DNA of 64,000 nucleotides from Bacteroidales bacterium (GTDB taxonomy: Bacteria; Bacteroidota; Bacteroidia; Bacteroidales; UBA932): positions 1-64,000 of the forward strand of contig JAFUFS010000008.1 in assembly GCA_017469745.1 (NCBI GenBank), given 5' to 3'. Below the pieces are notes generated by a model. It did not search any database and had not been told where the DNA came from. It saw nothing but the letters and a program-made list of their open reading frames with translations. Positions 8,533 to 17,355 of the stretch are shown here, in pieces (position 1 is the first letter of the stretch; each line of letters begins with the position of its first letter). The position numbers and the translations under genes were made by a program.

Positions 8533-8612
8533 TGCGGGTGAAGGGACTCGAACCCATACGCCGAAGCACCAGATCCTAAGTCTGGCTTGTCTACCAGTTC
8601 CAACACACCCGC
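8533..8612 (-). tRNA. tRNA-Leu (anticodon TAG)
   Basis: The 7-bp acceptor stem GCGGGTG / CACCCGC, the D arm with TGGTAGAC, the anticodon stem CCAGA/TCTGG around loop CTTAGGA, a variable arm typical of class II tRNAs, and the TPsiC arm GGGTTCGAGTCCC are all visible. CCA is not encoded. It decodes CUA and related leucine codons. Confidence 0.95.
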
Positions 8613-8622
8613 AATCGGACTG

Positions 8623-8630
8623 CAAAGTTA
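8623..8630 (-). promoter_or_regulatory. -7 promoter box of tRNA-Leu
   Basis: Reads TAACTTTG on the minus strand, 10 bases before the tRNA. A TTG lies 19 bases further upstream, inside the end of the AsmA-like gene. Confidence 0.6.
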
Positions 8631-8638
8631 AGCATTTT

Positions 8639-11600
8639 TTATTCTTCTCCAACTGCCTCTCCGAGGGCTTCAAGGGCTTTCTGCTCAATGGAGGATAGTT
8701 CCTCGGTCTCTTCGGCCGAGTAGGCTATCTCCGTCTTCTTTTCTTCCACAGCCTCCTGGGCCTTTTCCTGCTGGAGCATGGCCTGCTCCACTCCACGGTT
8801 GAAGATGTTATGGATGGAATTGACCAGGTTCAGCCTCACGTCGTCGATCTCATCGTCGAACAGAGGGATCTTCGCGCTCTTGAACTTGGCTTTCCCGAGT
8901 TTCCATTTCCAGTCCATGAAATTGCCGCCGAGGTTGACGCCGAACCGGAACGGGATAGGGGACTTTATGGCTGAGACATGGTACTTGAAATTCTGGTCGA
9001 AGCCCTGGATGCCGTTGAGAGCGACCGTGTACCGGTCGACCTTGAGGATGAACGGGAAGACCTCAAGCTGGTTTTCCTTGATGATTCCGCGGGCCGACAT
9101 GGAATTGATGTAGCTTGAATCCTTATCCTTGAACATCAATGTCTTGCGAAGCTTGTCGAGATCCTTGCTCTCGCTAAGGGACAGGTCTTTTCCGTCAATC
9201 TTGATCATTCCGTTCAAGGAAGGCAGCACTATGTTCATGGTTGTGTCTATCGAAGCGGTGGTTGCAATCTCGCAGTCCAGCAGGCCCTTGAAGGCCTTCA
9301 GCATCGGCATGATGCTGTCGACGGCGGGGAAGAGCTGGATGACTTTTTCAGCCGTTATGTTGGAAAGCATCAGATCGAAACCGGCCTTCAGGTCTTTCTT
9401 GGTGCGCGTCGAGTAGAAGCCTTCCAGGAAGACTTCTCCCATGTTCGTCATAGCCAGGGTGTTGGTGACCTGCAGGCAGCGTTCCTTCATCTCCAGGTCT
9501 GTCGAAACGAACGAAGTTTCAAGGTCTGAATATTTTACCGTTTCCGCCTGGACGGAGACCTTTGCGTTGAGGTTGGCAGGAATGACGATGAGTGAGTTCA
9601 ATGAACTGGTGTCGACAACCGCCTCCTCCTTTACGCTGTTGAGATAGGTACCGTCATCAACTCCCGAAAGGGCCGTCTTTTCTCCGGGAGGAACGAACTG
9701 GCTTCCTGCATTCATCGCCAGCAGGATCTCGTTGAGGTCGATCCTGTGCGAGCTGACTCTCATGTCGAGGTTCATCCTTCCCCTGCCGGAGGTGATTGCC
9801 CTCTTGATTCCGGTGAGCGATCCGGTGGCCGAAATGTCCGAAGAACCGGAGTTGACCGTCAGGCTCGAGAGGTCTATCCTGTTGTTGGTGAACTTACCGC
9901 TGAGGCCGGAAAGGTTGTTTTCAAGCGGATAGTAAGGAGTGATGACCTTCCCCTCCTTGATCTTGAGGTTTCCGGAGAAAGTCCAGTCGTTGAAATACTT
10001 CGCTACACCCTCTCCGAGCTTGAGGTTGATGTCTTTCTTTTCGAAGTCTTTCTCTGAAAGGAAATCCGGCATTTTCCCGTCGCGTAACCTCGAGGCCAGC
10101 CTTCCGGTCAGGGTGTCCCGCTTTTCCTTTGCTTCAACTGAATTAGGATGGGCAGAAAGGCTCAGGCCGGCTCCTGAAAAAGAGTAGCGGTTGACGCTCT
10201 CCCTGACGAACACGGACTTGTTGCTGCTGGAAATGGTGAGGTAGGGGACATTGACCTTGCCTTCAGGAACGAGGGACAGCTTGATGGTGTTCTCCGATCC
10301 CCTGACTCCGACGAAGCAAGAATCCACGTCCATCATTCCGATCGATGAGATGTCCAGGTGGCCGTGGATAGGATGCCTTCCATGGCTTCCTTTGATGGTT
10401 TCTTCGGTGTTGTGAGCGGAAAGCCTGATCCCTCTTCCCCGGAAGAAAGTGGTTTTCCCATATTCAGCGAACAGACTGTCTACGGCGGCCGAGATTCCGA
10501 CATGGTCGTGGTCTTCGCCCTCCTCTTCATGGTGCGAGAACGGTCCGAGTTCGATGGCGGTGCTTCCCAGGTAGGCGTTGATCGAGTCCTTCGGAGCCCG
10601 GATGCGAATTCCGTCGCTGACGAGCCTTCCCGAGAGGCTTGACTCGCCGAAATTGTAGATGTCCAGCTGGGAGAGCCTGAACCCACCCTTGAGATTGCCG
10701 TCGAGGTTGCCGTTCGCGAAGATTCCAAGATCTTCGGGAAGGAAGCGTACTAGGGAATCCAGTTTCAGGTGCACCCGGCTGTCAATGTTCATCAGCGGAT
10801 CCCCGGCCAAAAGGTCGTTGGCCGAACCCTTGAGCTGGATGTCTGCTCCGTTAATGTGGAAGCAGAGGTCCTGTACGTCGGTCACGAGTTTTCCGTCCTT
10901 CACGAAGGCTGTGGCGTCCAGATCCATCCTTCCTTCTTCGTCGATTCCTTCCCATCCAACTTTCGAATCCGGCACGCTAAGGTGGACTGACATCTGCGGA
11001 AGTTCCTTGGTCTGAGCAATATAGTACCCGTTGCAATGGGCGTCGAGGGAGACCCTGGCGTCGGTCTTGAGTTTCTTCAGGATAGGGAAATTATCCCCGA
11101 AATACCCGGTCACCTCGCTGACCGGCTGGTCGTCGATCGTTGCGTCTGCCTTTATGAATATGTTCTCGCCGCTCATGTCCACCAGCCCGTCCGCAGCCAT
11201 CTCGATCATGGCCACCGATGCCTTGAGCCCTTTGACTGAATATATTCTCTTTTCCAGGTCGGGGAAGAATCTGGTCTGCAGCTTGAAGGGCAGGTCCAGC
11301 GTCCCTGTGGCTGAAGTCCTTAGATGGAGCCTGGTGTCAAGGTCGACATCGTAATGCTGCTCCCTGTGATTCTTGACGGACAGGTGGTCGAGGCTGACGG
11401 CTCCTTCCAGGTCATCGGGGATGCTGGTATAGACCGTGAAAGGATTCTTCTCCAGGCTTACCCTGCCGATGGAAATAGGGGGCAGTTTGATGGAAGAAGT
11501 GTCTTCAGGGTCGGAAGAGGGAAGACGGAGGACGTTCCAGTTGCCGGAGAGGGAATCGTAGCGGTGTAGGAATATCCTTGGATGCTCGAGGACTACATGA

Positions 11601-12073
11601 GGGATGCGGATCTTTTTCTTGAGGGCCTCCATGTAGTTTACTGATGCGCTGAGCCGTGAGAAACTGGCCAGGGTGTCGGATCCTTCGCTGCGGACAGATC
11701 CTTCGCTGCGCTCAGGATGACAGGGGGATGATGGAAACTGCCAGCCGGAGAAATGGAGGGAGTCTCCCGGAGGGATCAAGGAATCGAAAGAGGCGAACCG
11801 TTCATGGGGATAAGTCAGGACGAAACCGTCGATGCTGATGTTGAGGTTCGGGAAGCTCTTGAACACCGAAGCCTTTATGTCGGAGAACTCGACGTTCCCT
11901 TCGACATATTCACTGGCGTAGCGGTTGGCGATGCTTGTCAGGACCCTGGAATTCAGGACGATCTGGATTCCCACGAGCAGAATTGCCCACAGGCCCAGGA
12001 CCGACCAGAGGAGGACCTTCCACCAACGCCCTTTCCTTGGCTTGCTAACTTGTTTCTGTTCCGATTCTTCCAT
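8639..12073 (-). CDS. AsmA family protein (large membrane-anchored periplasmic protein)
   Basis: 1144 aa. One N-terminal membrane helix (about 19-42, WWKVLLWSVLGLWAILLVGIQIVL) follows a basic cytosolic tail. The rest is long beta-rich repeats of the AsmA/TamB-like bridge type (IKASVFKSFPNLNISIDGF; LSGLSGKFTNNRIDLSSL; SDISATGSLTG), with an AsmA_2-like C-terminal half ending in a Glu-rich tail. AsmA-like proteins help outer-membrane lipid and protein homeostasis, probably by carrying phospholipid across the periplasm. Residues about 118-132 (CHPERSEG...RSEG) come from a dispersed DNA repeat inserted in frame. It follows rpsU on the same strand but a terminator separates them. Confidence 0.85.
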   Translation of the reverse strand: MEESEQKQVSKPRKGRWWKVLLWSVLGLWAILLVGIQIVLNSRVLTSIANRYASEYVEGNVEFSDIKASVFKSFPNLNISIDGFVLTYPHERFASFDSLIPPGDSLHFSGWQFPSSPCHPERSEGSVRSEGSDTLASFSRLSASVNYMEALKKKIRIPHVVLEHPRIFLHRYDSLSGNWNVLRLPSSDPEDTSSIKLPPISIGRVSLEKNPFTVYTSIPDDLEGAVSLDHLSVKNHREQHYDVDLDTRLHLRTSATGTLDLPFKLQTRFFPDLEKRIYSVKGLKASVAMIEMAADGLVDMSGENIFIKADATIDDQPVSEVTGYFGDNFPILKKLKTDARVSLDAHCNGYYIAQTKELPQMSVHLSVPDSKVGWEGIDEEGRMDLDATAFVKDGKLVTDVQDLCFHINGADIQLKGSANDLLAGDPLMNIDSRVHLKLDSLVRFLPEDLGIFANGNLDGNLKGGFRLSQLDIYNFGESSLSGRLVSDGIRIRAPKDSINAYLGSTAIELGPFSHHEEEGEDHDHVGISAAVDSLFAEYGKTTFFRGRGIRLSAHNTEETIKGSHGRHPIHGHLDISSIGMMDVDSCFVGVRGSENTIKLSLVPEGKVNVPYLTISSSNKSVFVRESVNRYSFSGAGLSLSAHPNSVEAKEKRDTLTGRLASRLRDGKMPDFLSEKDFEKKDINLKLGEGVAKYFNDWTFSGNLKIKEGKVITPYYPLENNLSGLSGKFTNNRIDLSSLTVNSGSSDISATGSLTGIKRAITSGRGRMNLDMRVSSHRIDLNEILLAMNAGSQFVPPGEKTALSGVDDGTYLNSVKEEAVVDTSSLNSLIVIPANLNAKVSVQAETVKYSDLETSFVSTDLEMKERCLQVTNTLAMTNMGEVFLEGFYSTRTKKDLKAGFDLMLSNITAEKVIQLFPAVDSIMPMLKAFKGLLDCEIATTASIDTTMNIVLPSLNGMIKIDGKDLSLSESKDLDKLRKTLMFKDKDSSYINSMSARGIIKENQLEVFPFILKVDRYTVALNGIQGFDQNFKYHVSAIKSPIPFRFGVNLGGNFMDWKWKLGKAKFKSAKIPLFDDEIDDVRLNLVNSIHNIFNRGVEQAMLQQEKAQEAVEEKKTEIAYSAEETEELSSIEQKALEALGEAVGEE
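11679..11722. repeat. Dispersed GTCATCCTGAGCG-GAAGGATC repeat, one and a half units, inside the AsmA gene
   Basis: On the minus strand: TGTCATCCTGAGCGCAGCG then GAAGGATCT followed by a second CAGCGAAGGATC. It is translated in frame as CHPERSEGSVRSEGS. Related copies lie at 13620-13692, 29936-29962 and 49463-49490. Confidence 0.8.
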
Positions 12074-12128
12074 TGGCTCCTTAACTCATTATGAAGCTGG
12101 AATTAAAGGCTCCTGAAGCAAATTTATG

Positions 12129-12160
12129 CAAAAAAAAAGACAAACCCTTGGGATTTGTCT
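12129..12160 (-). terminator. Intrinsic terminator of rpsU
   Basis: On the minus strand: AGACAAATCCC / GGGTTTGTCT hairpin followed by nine T, 24 bases after the rpsU stop. It limits read-through into the AsmA gene. Confidence 0.85.
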
Positions 12161-12183
12161 AATTACTGATTCCAGGAAAACTC

Positions 12184-12378
12184 TTACTGCTCGTCCTGGA
12201 GCTTGAGATGCTGGACGTAGATAGCCTTCATCCTGGCAGCTCTCTTCTTTACGGAAGGCTTCTCGAAGTTCTTGCGGGCACGCATCTCGCGGATCGCACC
12301 AGTCTTCTCGAATTTCCTCTTGAATTTCTTCAGAGCCCTTTCGATGTTTTCGCCTTCTTTAATGGGAACTATGATCAT
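12184..12378 (-). CDS. rpsU: 30S ribosomal protein bS21
   Basis: 64 aa. Typical bS21: MIIVPIKEGENIERALKKFKRKFEKTG, followed by a basic helix (MRARKNFEKPSVKKRAARMKA). In Bacteroidota ribosomes bS21, with bS6 and bS18, helps hide the 3' end of 16S rRNA, which explains why SDs are not used; rpsU itself is reported to keep a strong SD for autoregulation. Here the leader holds AAAAGGAGGTGG ending 11 bases before ATG, in agreement. Monocistronic, with its own -7 box and terminator. Confidence 0.97.
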   Translation of the reverse strand: MIIVPIKEGENIERALKKFKRKFEKTGAIREMRARKNFEKPSVKKRAARMKAIYVQHLKLQDEQ

Positions 12379-12388
12379 TGCTAATTTA

Positions 12389-12400
12389 CCACCTCCTTTT
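12389..12400 (-). promoter_or_regulatory. Strong Shine-Dalgarno of rpsU (probable autoregulation site)
   Basis: Reads AAAAGGAGGTGG on the minus strand, with 13 bases between GGAGG and the ATG. Apart from the small transcript at 8.38 kb, I saw no other such SD before a gene in this window. Ribosomes lacking bS21 have an exposed anti-SD and could translate rpsU preferentially, which is the feedback known in Flavobacteriia. Confidence 0.8.
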
Positions 12401-12414
12401 TCTCAAAGCGGGTG

Positions 12415-12422
12415 CAAAGATA
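12415..12422 (-). promoter_or_regulatory. -7 promoter box of rpsU
   Basis: Reads TATCTTTG on the minus strand. A TTTG lies 21 bases upstream, close to the usual spacing. Confidence 0.65.
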
Positions 12423-12434
12423 TGAAAAATTTCT

Positions 12435-12442
12435 TAATTTTG
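12435..12442 (+). promoter_or_regulatory. -7 promoter box of the ATPase gene
   Basis: TAATTTTG, 22 bases before the ATG at 12465, back to back with the rpsU promoter. Confidence 0.5.
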
Positions 12443-12464
12443 TCAAAACAAAAATGTTATTTCA

Positions 12465-13619
12465 ATGGACAGCCCGTTTTTGTACAACAAGTATGTGACA
12501 GGCCAGCGTTTCATAGGACGCAAGGAAGACTGCACAATTCTTGGGAATCTGCTCTCCCAGAGCGAGAACGTGGTCATCTGGGAACCTTACGGGACAGGAA
12601 AGAAATCCATCATCCATCAGGTGCTGACCAGGCTCAAGGTTTCGGGCGTCCGTTTCACTACAGGGGACATAACTGCTCTTGACATCCGTTCCAACGAGGT
12701 GTTCATAAGGCGTCTCGGAGCCGCTGTGATAAAGCTCGTGGCTTCGACACCTGACGAGTATGCCCAGATAGTCGCCAACTATCTTTCAGGAACGCATTTC
12801 GTCTTCGACCGCAGCGCTTATTCCAGTTCGGACATCATCCTTTCCACCAACTGGGATCTGGACGACGGAGATTACCGTGCAGTCCTCAGGTTGCCCTACC
12901 TGCTTTCGGCCGCGACTGGGGAGAAGATGTTCATGATCATCGACGAATTCCAGAACATCGATCTCACCGAGGACGGCGAGAAGATCTTCAAGATGATGGA
13001 AGAGGTTATGGACGAGATGCGGGCAGCCGGCCATAAGACATTCTCCTACATATTCCTTGGCTCGCAATACAATGCCATGCAGGACATCTTCGTCAAGAGG
13101 CACTTCTTTTACCGCAGGGTCGAGCGCCTCAAGCTCAGCAAGGTCGAGGAAAGGGAGATCGTCGAGCATATAATCAAAGGTTTCCTGTCGAGCGGTAAGG
13201 TTATCGACAGGGACCTCATCAGCGGAGCCTGCCGCCTTTTCAGGTGCAACCTCTACTATATCAATCACTTCACATCGATCTGTGATTCCCTTTCCAAGGG
13301 TTACATAATGGAACCCGTCCTGCTGGAAGCCCTGGAGACAATCCTGGCCATCCACAAAGGGCGCTTCATATCCATCATGAACGACCTTACCACCTTCCAG
13401 GTCAGTCTCCTGAAGGCCATCATCGACGGCTACACCAAGTTCAGCACAGCGGAGGTGATCCGTAAATATTCCTTGAACTCCTCGGCCAATGTCCGCAGGC
13501 TCAAGGACGCTCTCATGAAGAAGGAGATCCTGACCTTCGTCGGCGACGACGAACGTCCCCTGATCTTCGATCCTCTCTTTGAATACTGGCTCAAGAACAC
13601 TTATTTCAAGCGCCCCTGA
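12465..13619 (+). CDS. AAA+ / STAND-like ATPase of the Bacteroidota ATP-binding protein family
   Basis: 384 aa. The opening MDSPFLYNKYVTGQRFIGRKED resembles the widespread 'NPF.yG..v.g..FtdRe.d' ATPases. The P-loop is WEPYGTGKKSI at about residues 38-48, where the first glycine of GxxxxGK[ST] is missing and Lys replaces the final Ser/Thr position (GTGKKS). Walker B is FMIIDEFQNI. The sensor region FLGSQYNAM and a C-terminal winged-helix-like part (TAEVIRKYSLNSSANVRRLKDALMKKEIL) follow. No membrane segment. The cellular role of this family is not known; similarity to archaeal ATPases suggests a DNA-linked or toxin-like switch. Followed directly by the 23-base tandem repeat. Confidence 0.8.
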   Translation: MDSPFLYNKYVTGQRFIGRKEDCTILGNLLSQSENVVIWEPYGTGKKSIIHQVLTRLKVSGVRFTTGDITALDIRSNEVFIRRLGAAVIKLVASTPDEYAQIVANYLSGTHFVFDRSAYSSSDIILSTNWDLDDGDYRAVLRLPYLLSAATGEKMFMIIDEFQNIDLTEDGEKIFKMMEEVMDEMRAAGHKTFSYIFLGSQYNAMQDIFVKRHFFYRRVERLKLSKVEEREIVEHIIKGFLSSGKVIDRDLISGACRLFRCNLYYINHFTSICDSLSKGYIMEPVLLEALETILAIHKGRFISIMNDLTTFQVSLLKAIIDGYTKFSTAEVIRKYSLNSSANVRRLKDALMKKEILTFVGDDERPLIFDPLFEYWLKNTYFKRP

Positions 13620-13692
13620 TGTCATTCTGAACGAACCCCAGTTGTCATTCTGAACGAACCCCAATTGTCATTATGAACGAAGTGAAGAATCT
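13620..13692 (+). repeat. Three tandem units of the dispersed TGTCATTCTGAACGAA repeat
   Basis: Units start at 13620, 13643 and 13666, the first two 23 bases long (TGTCATTCTGAACGAACCCC plus 3), the third ending in GTGAAGAATCT. They begin one base after the stop of the ATPase gene and end 8 bases before the sirtuin ATG, so they form the whole intergenic region. Confidence 0.85.
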
Positions 13693-13700
13693 ATAATAGT

Positions 13701-14402
13701 ATGTCCAAGAAAAAAATAGCAGTTCTGACGGGCGCCGGAGTGAGCGCCGAGAGCGGATTGAGCACTTTCAGGGGTTCAGGCGGCCTGTGGGGAGAATACG
13801 ACCCGCAGGAAGTCGCTTCCATCGAGGGATGGTACCGTAACCGCAAGCTGGTGCTGGGCTTCTACAACCAGCTCAGGAAGCAGCTGTCCGAAGTCAAACC
13901 CAATGCCGCCCACCTTGCTATAGCCGACCTTGAAAAGGAATATGACGTAACGGTCATCACCCAGAACGTGGACAACCTCCACGAGAGGGCGGGCAGCACC
14001 AGGGTGCTCCACCTCCATGGCGAAGCCACCAAAGTACGACCCGAGAACGGGGAATACGACCGGACATATTCAGAAAAGGAAGTTATCGACGTGGGCTACG
14101 AGCCCGTGAACCTGGGCGATCTGGCTCCGAACGGCAGCCAGCTTCGTCCCCACATTGTCTTCTTCGGCGAGGCGGTGCCGAACATCGAAAAGGCTATCGA
14201 CATTGTCTCGTACGCTGACATAATGCTGATCGTCGGCACGTCGCTGAATGTCTATCCTGCGGCGGGACTTTATCGCTATGCCAAGAACGGCGTGCCTGTC
14301 TATCTGATCGATCCTGAAGACGTTGCAATCTACGATCCAAGGATCACCCACATCAGGGAGGTCGCCACCAAGGGAATGGAAGTTTTTACAACCAAATTAT
14401 AG
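13701..14402 (+). CDS. cobB: NAD-dependent protein deacylase, sirtuin without zinc ribbon
   Basis: 233 aa. Sirtuin motifs in order: VLTGAGVSAESGLSTFRG (NAD binding), ITQNVDNLHERAG, LHLHGE with the catalytic His, QLRPHIVFFGEAVP and IVGTSLNVYPAAG. The four zinc cysteines are absent; indeed I see no cysteine in the protein, and the space between HGE and QLRP is filled by an acidic segment (RPENGEYDRTYSEKEVIDVGYEP). This zinc-less form resembles that of other Bacteroidota. The acyl-selecting Tyr is present (GFYNQLRKQ) but the partner Arg is one residue displaced, so deacetylase versus desuccinylase cannot be decided. Four bases separate its stop from xylB, implying one mRNA. Confidence 0.9.
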   Translation: MSKKKIAVLTGAGVSAESGLSTFRGSGGLWGEYDPQEVASIEGWYRNRKLVLGFYNQLRKQLSEVKPNAAHLAIADLEKEYDVTVITQNVDNLHERAGSTRVLHLHGEATKVRPENGEYDRTYSEKEVIDVGYEPVNLGDLAPNGSQLRPHIVFFGEAVPNIEKAIDIVSYADIMLIVGTSLNVYPAAGLYRYAKNGVPVYLIDPEDVAIYDPRITHIREVATKGMEVFTTKL

Positions 14403-14406
14403 GAAT

Positions 14407-15897
14407 ATGTATCTTCTGGGTTATGATGTCGGCAGTTCGTCCGTTAAGGCCAGCCTGGTGGACGTCGAGACCGGGGAATGCGTCGCCAGCGCGTTCTATC
14501 CCAAGCACGAGACCACGATCATCTCGAAGAAGGCCGGTTGGGCTGAACAGGATCCCCTGGTATGGTGGGACAGCGTGAAGCATGCAACGGCAGAGGCCCT
14601 GTCTGATGACAAAGTGAATGCGTCGGAGGGCATAGCCGCCATAGGCATTTCTTACCAGATGCACGGCCTCGTGTGCCTGGACAAGGACGGCTACCTGTTG
14701 AGGAATTCCATAATCTGGTGCGATTCCAGGGCGGTCCCTTACGGCGATGCTGCATTCAAGGCCCTTGGAAAAGAAAAGTGCCTCGGGCACCTGCTGAATT
14801 CTCCAGGCAATTTCACAGCCTCGAAGTTGGCCTGGGTCAAAGAAAACGAACCGGAGCTTTTCGACAGGATCGACAAGATCATGCTTCCGGGAGACTACAT
14901 AGCCTACAGGATGACCGGTGAGGCCTGCACTACTGTCGGAGGTCTTTCCGAGGGAATGTTCTGGGACTTCAAGGAGAACCGTCCGGCTTCCTTCCTTATG
15001 GACTGGTTCGGTTTTGACGAAAGCTTTATCCCGAAGATCGCCCCTACGTTCTCCGAGCAGGGGAGACTTTCCAGGGAAGCAGCTGAAGAACTCGGACTCG
15101 AACCCGGAATCCCCATTACCTACAGGGCCGGGGACCAGCCGAACAATGCGCTGTCCCTCAATGTGTTCAATCCTGGTGACGTGGCTGCTACGGCAGGTAC
15201 GTCCGGCGTAGTCTACGGGGTCAGCGGCAAGGTCAGCTACGATCCCAAGTCCAGGGTCAACACCTTCGCCCATGTGAACCATGACGCCCTTGATCCCAGG
15301 CTCGGAATACTGCTCTGCATCAACGGAACAGGTATCTCCAACGCTTGGATCAGGAGGAATGTAGTGCCTGAAGGAATGATGTACGACCAGATGAATGCTG
15401 CAGCTGCCGAGATCCCTGTCGGCAGTGAAGGCATCTCTATCCTTCCATTCGGAAACGGAGCAGAGAGGATGCTCTCGAACAGCGAGACGGGCTGCGGAAT
15501 CTTCGGCCTCAATTTCAACATCCACACCTGGAAACACCTCGTGAGGGCCGTCCAGGAGGGAATAGTGTTCTCGTTCAAGTACGGCGTCGACATCATGGAG
15601 GAGATGGGAATGAAGGTGGGAGTGATCCATGCCGGTCATGCGAACATGTTCATGAGTCCCATATTCAGGGACACCCTTGCCGGAGTGACAGGTGCCACCA
15701 TCAAACTCTTCAACACTGACGGTGCGGCTGGTGCTGCCCGCGGTGCGGGAATCGGAGCCGGCATCTACAAGGACAACAACGAGGCTTTCGCTTCGCTCAA
15801 GCGGATGGCCGTCGTGGAACCTTCCGGAGATGAAAGGTACGCTGAAGCCTACTCCCTGTGGAAGGAAAGACTGATGAAGACAATTAACAATCAATAA
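14407..15897 (+). CDS. xylB: Xylulokinase (FGGY carbohydrate kinase)
   Basis: 496 aa. [17 protein letters not shown] is the N-terminal phosphate-1 motif; [73 protein letters not shown] and [12 protein letters not shown] complete the FGGY fold. It phosphorylates D-xylulose with ATP. The frame extends upstream to 14323 inside the sirtuin gene, but the ATG at 14407 starts exactly at the conserved MYLLGYD. Order cobB-xylB-xylA with 4- and 8-base gaps indicates one operon. Confidence 0.95.
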   Translation: MYLLGYDVGSSSVKASLVDVETGECVASAFYPKHETTIISKKAGWAEQDPLVWWDSVKHATAEALSDDKVNASEGIAAIGISYQMHGLVCLDKDGYLLRNSIIWCDSRAVPYGDAAFKALGKEKCLGHLLNSPGNFTASKLAWVKENEPELFDRIDKIMLPGDYIAYRMTGEACTTVGGLSEGMFWDFKENRPASFLMDWFGFDESFIPKIAPTFSEQGRLSREAAEELGLEPGIPITYRAGDQPNNALSLNVFNPGDVAATAGTSGVVYGVSGKVSYDPKSRVNTFAHVNHDALDPRLGILLCINGTGISNAWIRRNVVPEGMMYDQMNAAAAEIPVGSEGISILPFGNGAERMLSNSETGCGIFGLNFNIHTWKHLVRAVQEGIVFSFKYGVDIMEEMGMKVGVIHAGHANMFMSPIFRDTLAGVTGATIKLFNTDGAAGAARGAGIGAGIYKDNNEAFASLKRMAVVEPSGDERYAEAYSLWKERLMKTINNQ

Positions 15898-15905
15898 ACA
15901 AGAAT

Positions 15906-17222
15906 ATGGCAAAAGAATATTTCCCCCAGATCGGAAAGATCCCCTTCGAGGGACCTCAAGGCAAAAGCCCGCTTGCATTCCATTATTATGAGCCCGACCG
16001 CATCGTACTCGGCAAGAGGATGGAGGACTGGCTGAAGTTCGCGATGGCCTGGTGGCACACCCTTGGCCAGGCGAGCGGTGACCAGTTTGGAGGCCAGACC
16101 CGTGCCTACGCATGGGATGAGGCTGCTGATCCCATGCAGAGGGCCAAGGACAAGATGGACGCCGGTTTCGAGATCATGCAGAAGCTCGGCATAAAGTACT
16201 TCTGCTTCCACGATGTGGATCTCGTCGAAGAGGCTCCTACTATCGCTGAATATGAGGCCCGCATGAAGGAGATCACCGACTATGCCATCGTCAAGATGCA
16301 GGAGACCGGAATCAAACTCCTTTGGGGTACGGCCAACGTCTTCGGTCACAAGAGGTACATGAACGGTGCCGCGACCAATCCTGACTTCAATGTGGTCGCC
16401 CGCGCAGCCGTCCAGATCAAGAACGCCATCGACGCCACCATAAAGCTCGGCGGAACTAACTACGTGTTCTGGGGCGGTCGCGAGGGCTACACAAGCCTTC
16501 TCAACACCCAGATGCAGAGGGAGAAGGATCACCTAGCGAATATGCTGAAGGCTGCCCGTGACTACGCCCGAGCCAACGGCTTCACCGGCACCTTCCTCAT
16601 CGAGCCCAAACCTATGGAGCCTACCAAGCACCAGTATGACGTGGACACCGAGACCGTGATCGGTTTCCTCCGCGCCCACGGTCTTGACAAGGACTTCAAG
16701 GTCAACATCGAGGTCAATCATGCGACTCTTGCCGGCCACACCTTCGAGCATGAACTCGCAGTGGCTGTCGACAACGGCATGCTCGGCTCCATCGATGCCA
16801 ACAGGGGAGACTACCAGAACGGCTGGGACACCGACCAGTTCCCCGTGGACCTCTTCGACCTCACCCAGGCCATGCTCCAGATCATTCGCAACGGCGGTCT
16901 CGGCAACGGCGGCTCCAACTTCGACGCCAAGCTGAGGCGCAACTCCACTGATCCCGAGGACATATTCATTGCCCACATCTGTGGAATGGATGCAATGGCA
17001 AGGGCACTTCTGGCCGCTGCAGCCATCGTAGAGGAGTCTCCGATCCCCGGAATGGTAAAGGAGCGCTACTCTTCCTTTGATTCCGGAGAAGGCAAACTGT
17101 TCGAGGACGGCGCCCTGACGCTCGAGGAACTCGTGGCCTACGCCAAGAACCATGGCGAGCCCGAGACCCGCAGCGGCCGTCAGGAGCTCTACGAGACCCT
17201 TGTCAACATGTATATCAAATAA
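15906..17222 (+). CDS. xylA: Xylose isomerase
   Basis: 438 aa, the long (class II) form. Metal and substrate motifs: [58 protein letters not shown] and [20 protein letters not shown]. It converts D-xylose to D-xylulose, feeding xylB. Tetrameric, cytoplasmic, Mg/Mn/Co dependent. No xylose transporter or regulator lies next to it here. The ATG at 15906 is 8 bases after xylB. Confidence 0.98.
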   Translation: MAKEYFPQIGKIPFEGPQGKSPLAFHYYEPDRIVLGKRMEDWLKFAMAWWHTLGQASGDQFGGQTRAYAWDEAADPMQRAKDKMDAGFEIMQKLGIKYFCFHDVDLVEEAPTIAEYEARMKEITDYAIVKMQETGIKLLWGTANVFGHKRYMNGAATNPDFNVVARAAVQIKNAIDATIKLGGTNYVFWGGREGYTSLLNTQMQREKDHLANMLKAARDYARANGFTGTFLIEPKPMEPTKHQYDVDTETVIGFLRAHGLDKDFKVNIEVNHATLAGHTFEHELAVAVDNGMLGSIDANRGDYQNGWDTDQFPVDLFDLTQAMLQIIRNGGLGNGGSNFDAKLRRNSTDPEDIFIAHICGMDAMARALLAAAAIVEESPIPGMVKERYSSFDSGEGKLFEDGALTLEELVAYAKNHGEPETRSGRQELYETLVNMYIK

Positions 17223-17237
17223 TTGGGTAAAAATTAT

Positions 17238-17268
17238 TTTGCCGGATTCACAGATATTACTATCTTTG
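17238..17268 (+). promoter_or_regulatory. Full Bacteroidota promoter of rplU-rpmA
   Basis: TTTG (17238-17241), 19 bases, TATCTTTG (17261-17268): a perfect consensus match. Transcription should start near 17273. Confidence 0.85.
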
Positions 17269-17274
17269 CAGTCC

Positions 17275-17346
17275 ATTTTATGGCCCGGAGGCTCCGGAAG
17301 ACGTTCGCAAGTGCGGACGCGCCTCAGGCTGAAACTTAAATAAGTT
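17275..17346 (+). promoter_or_regulatory. Structured 5' leader of rplU, possible ribosomal-protein autoregulatory RNA
   Basis: About 80 bases of leader hold two short hairpins: CCGGA-GGC-TCCGG (around 17284-17296) and CGTTCGC-AAGT-GCGGACG (around 17303-17320). GC-rich structure in an otherwise AT-rich intergenic region, before an operon whose leaders are often autoregulated, suggests a protein-binding RNA. No SD is visible. Confidence 0.4.
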
Positions 17347-17355
17347 TTGTTTTTT

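Noticed and set aside
12786..13664. Minus-strand open frame opposite the ATPase gene
   Set aside because: Shadow frame without motif; runs through the repeat.
13620..13692. Possible CRISPR array
   Set aside because: Only three units in direct tandem, no spacers; belongs to the dispersed repeat.
14386..16113. Long minus-strand open frame (575 codons) opposite sirtuin/xylB/xylA
   Set aside because: It is the antisense shadow of GC-rich coding sequence; no family motif, no promoter, and the plus-strand genes are certain.
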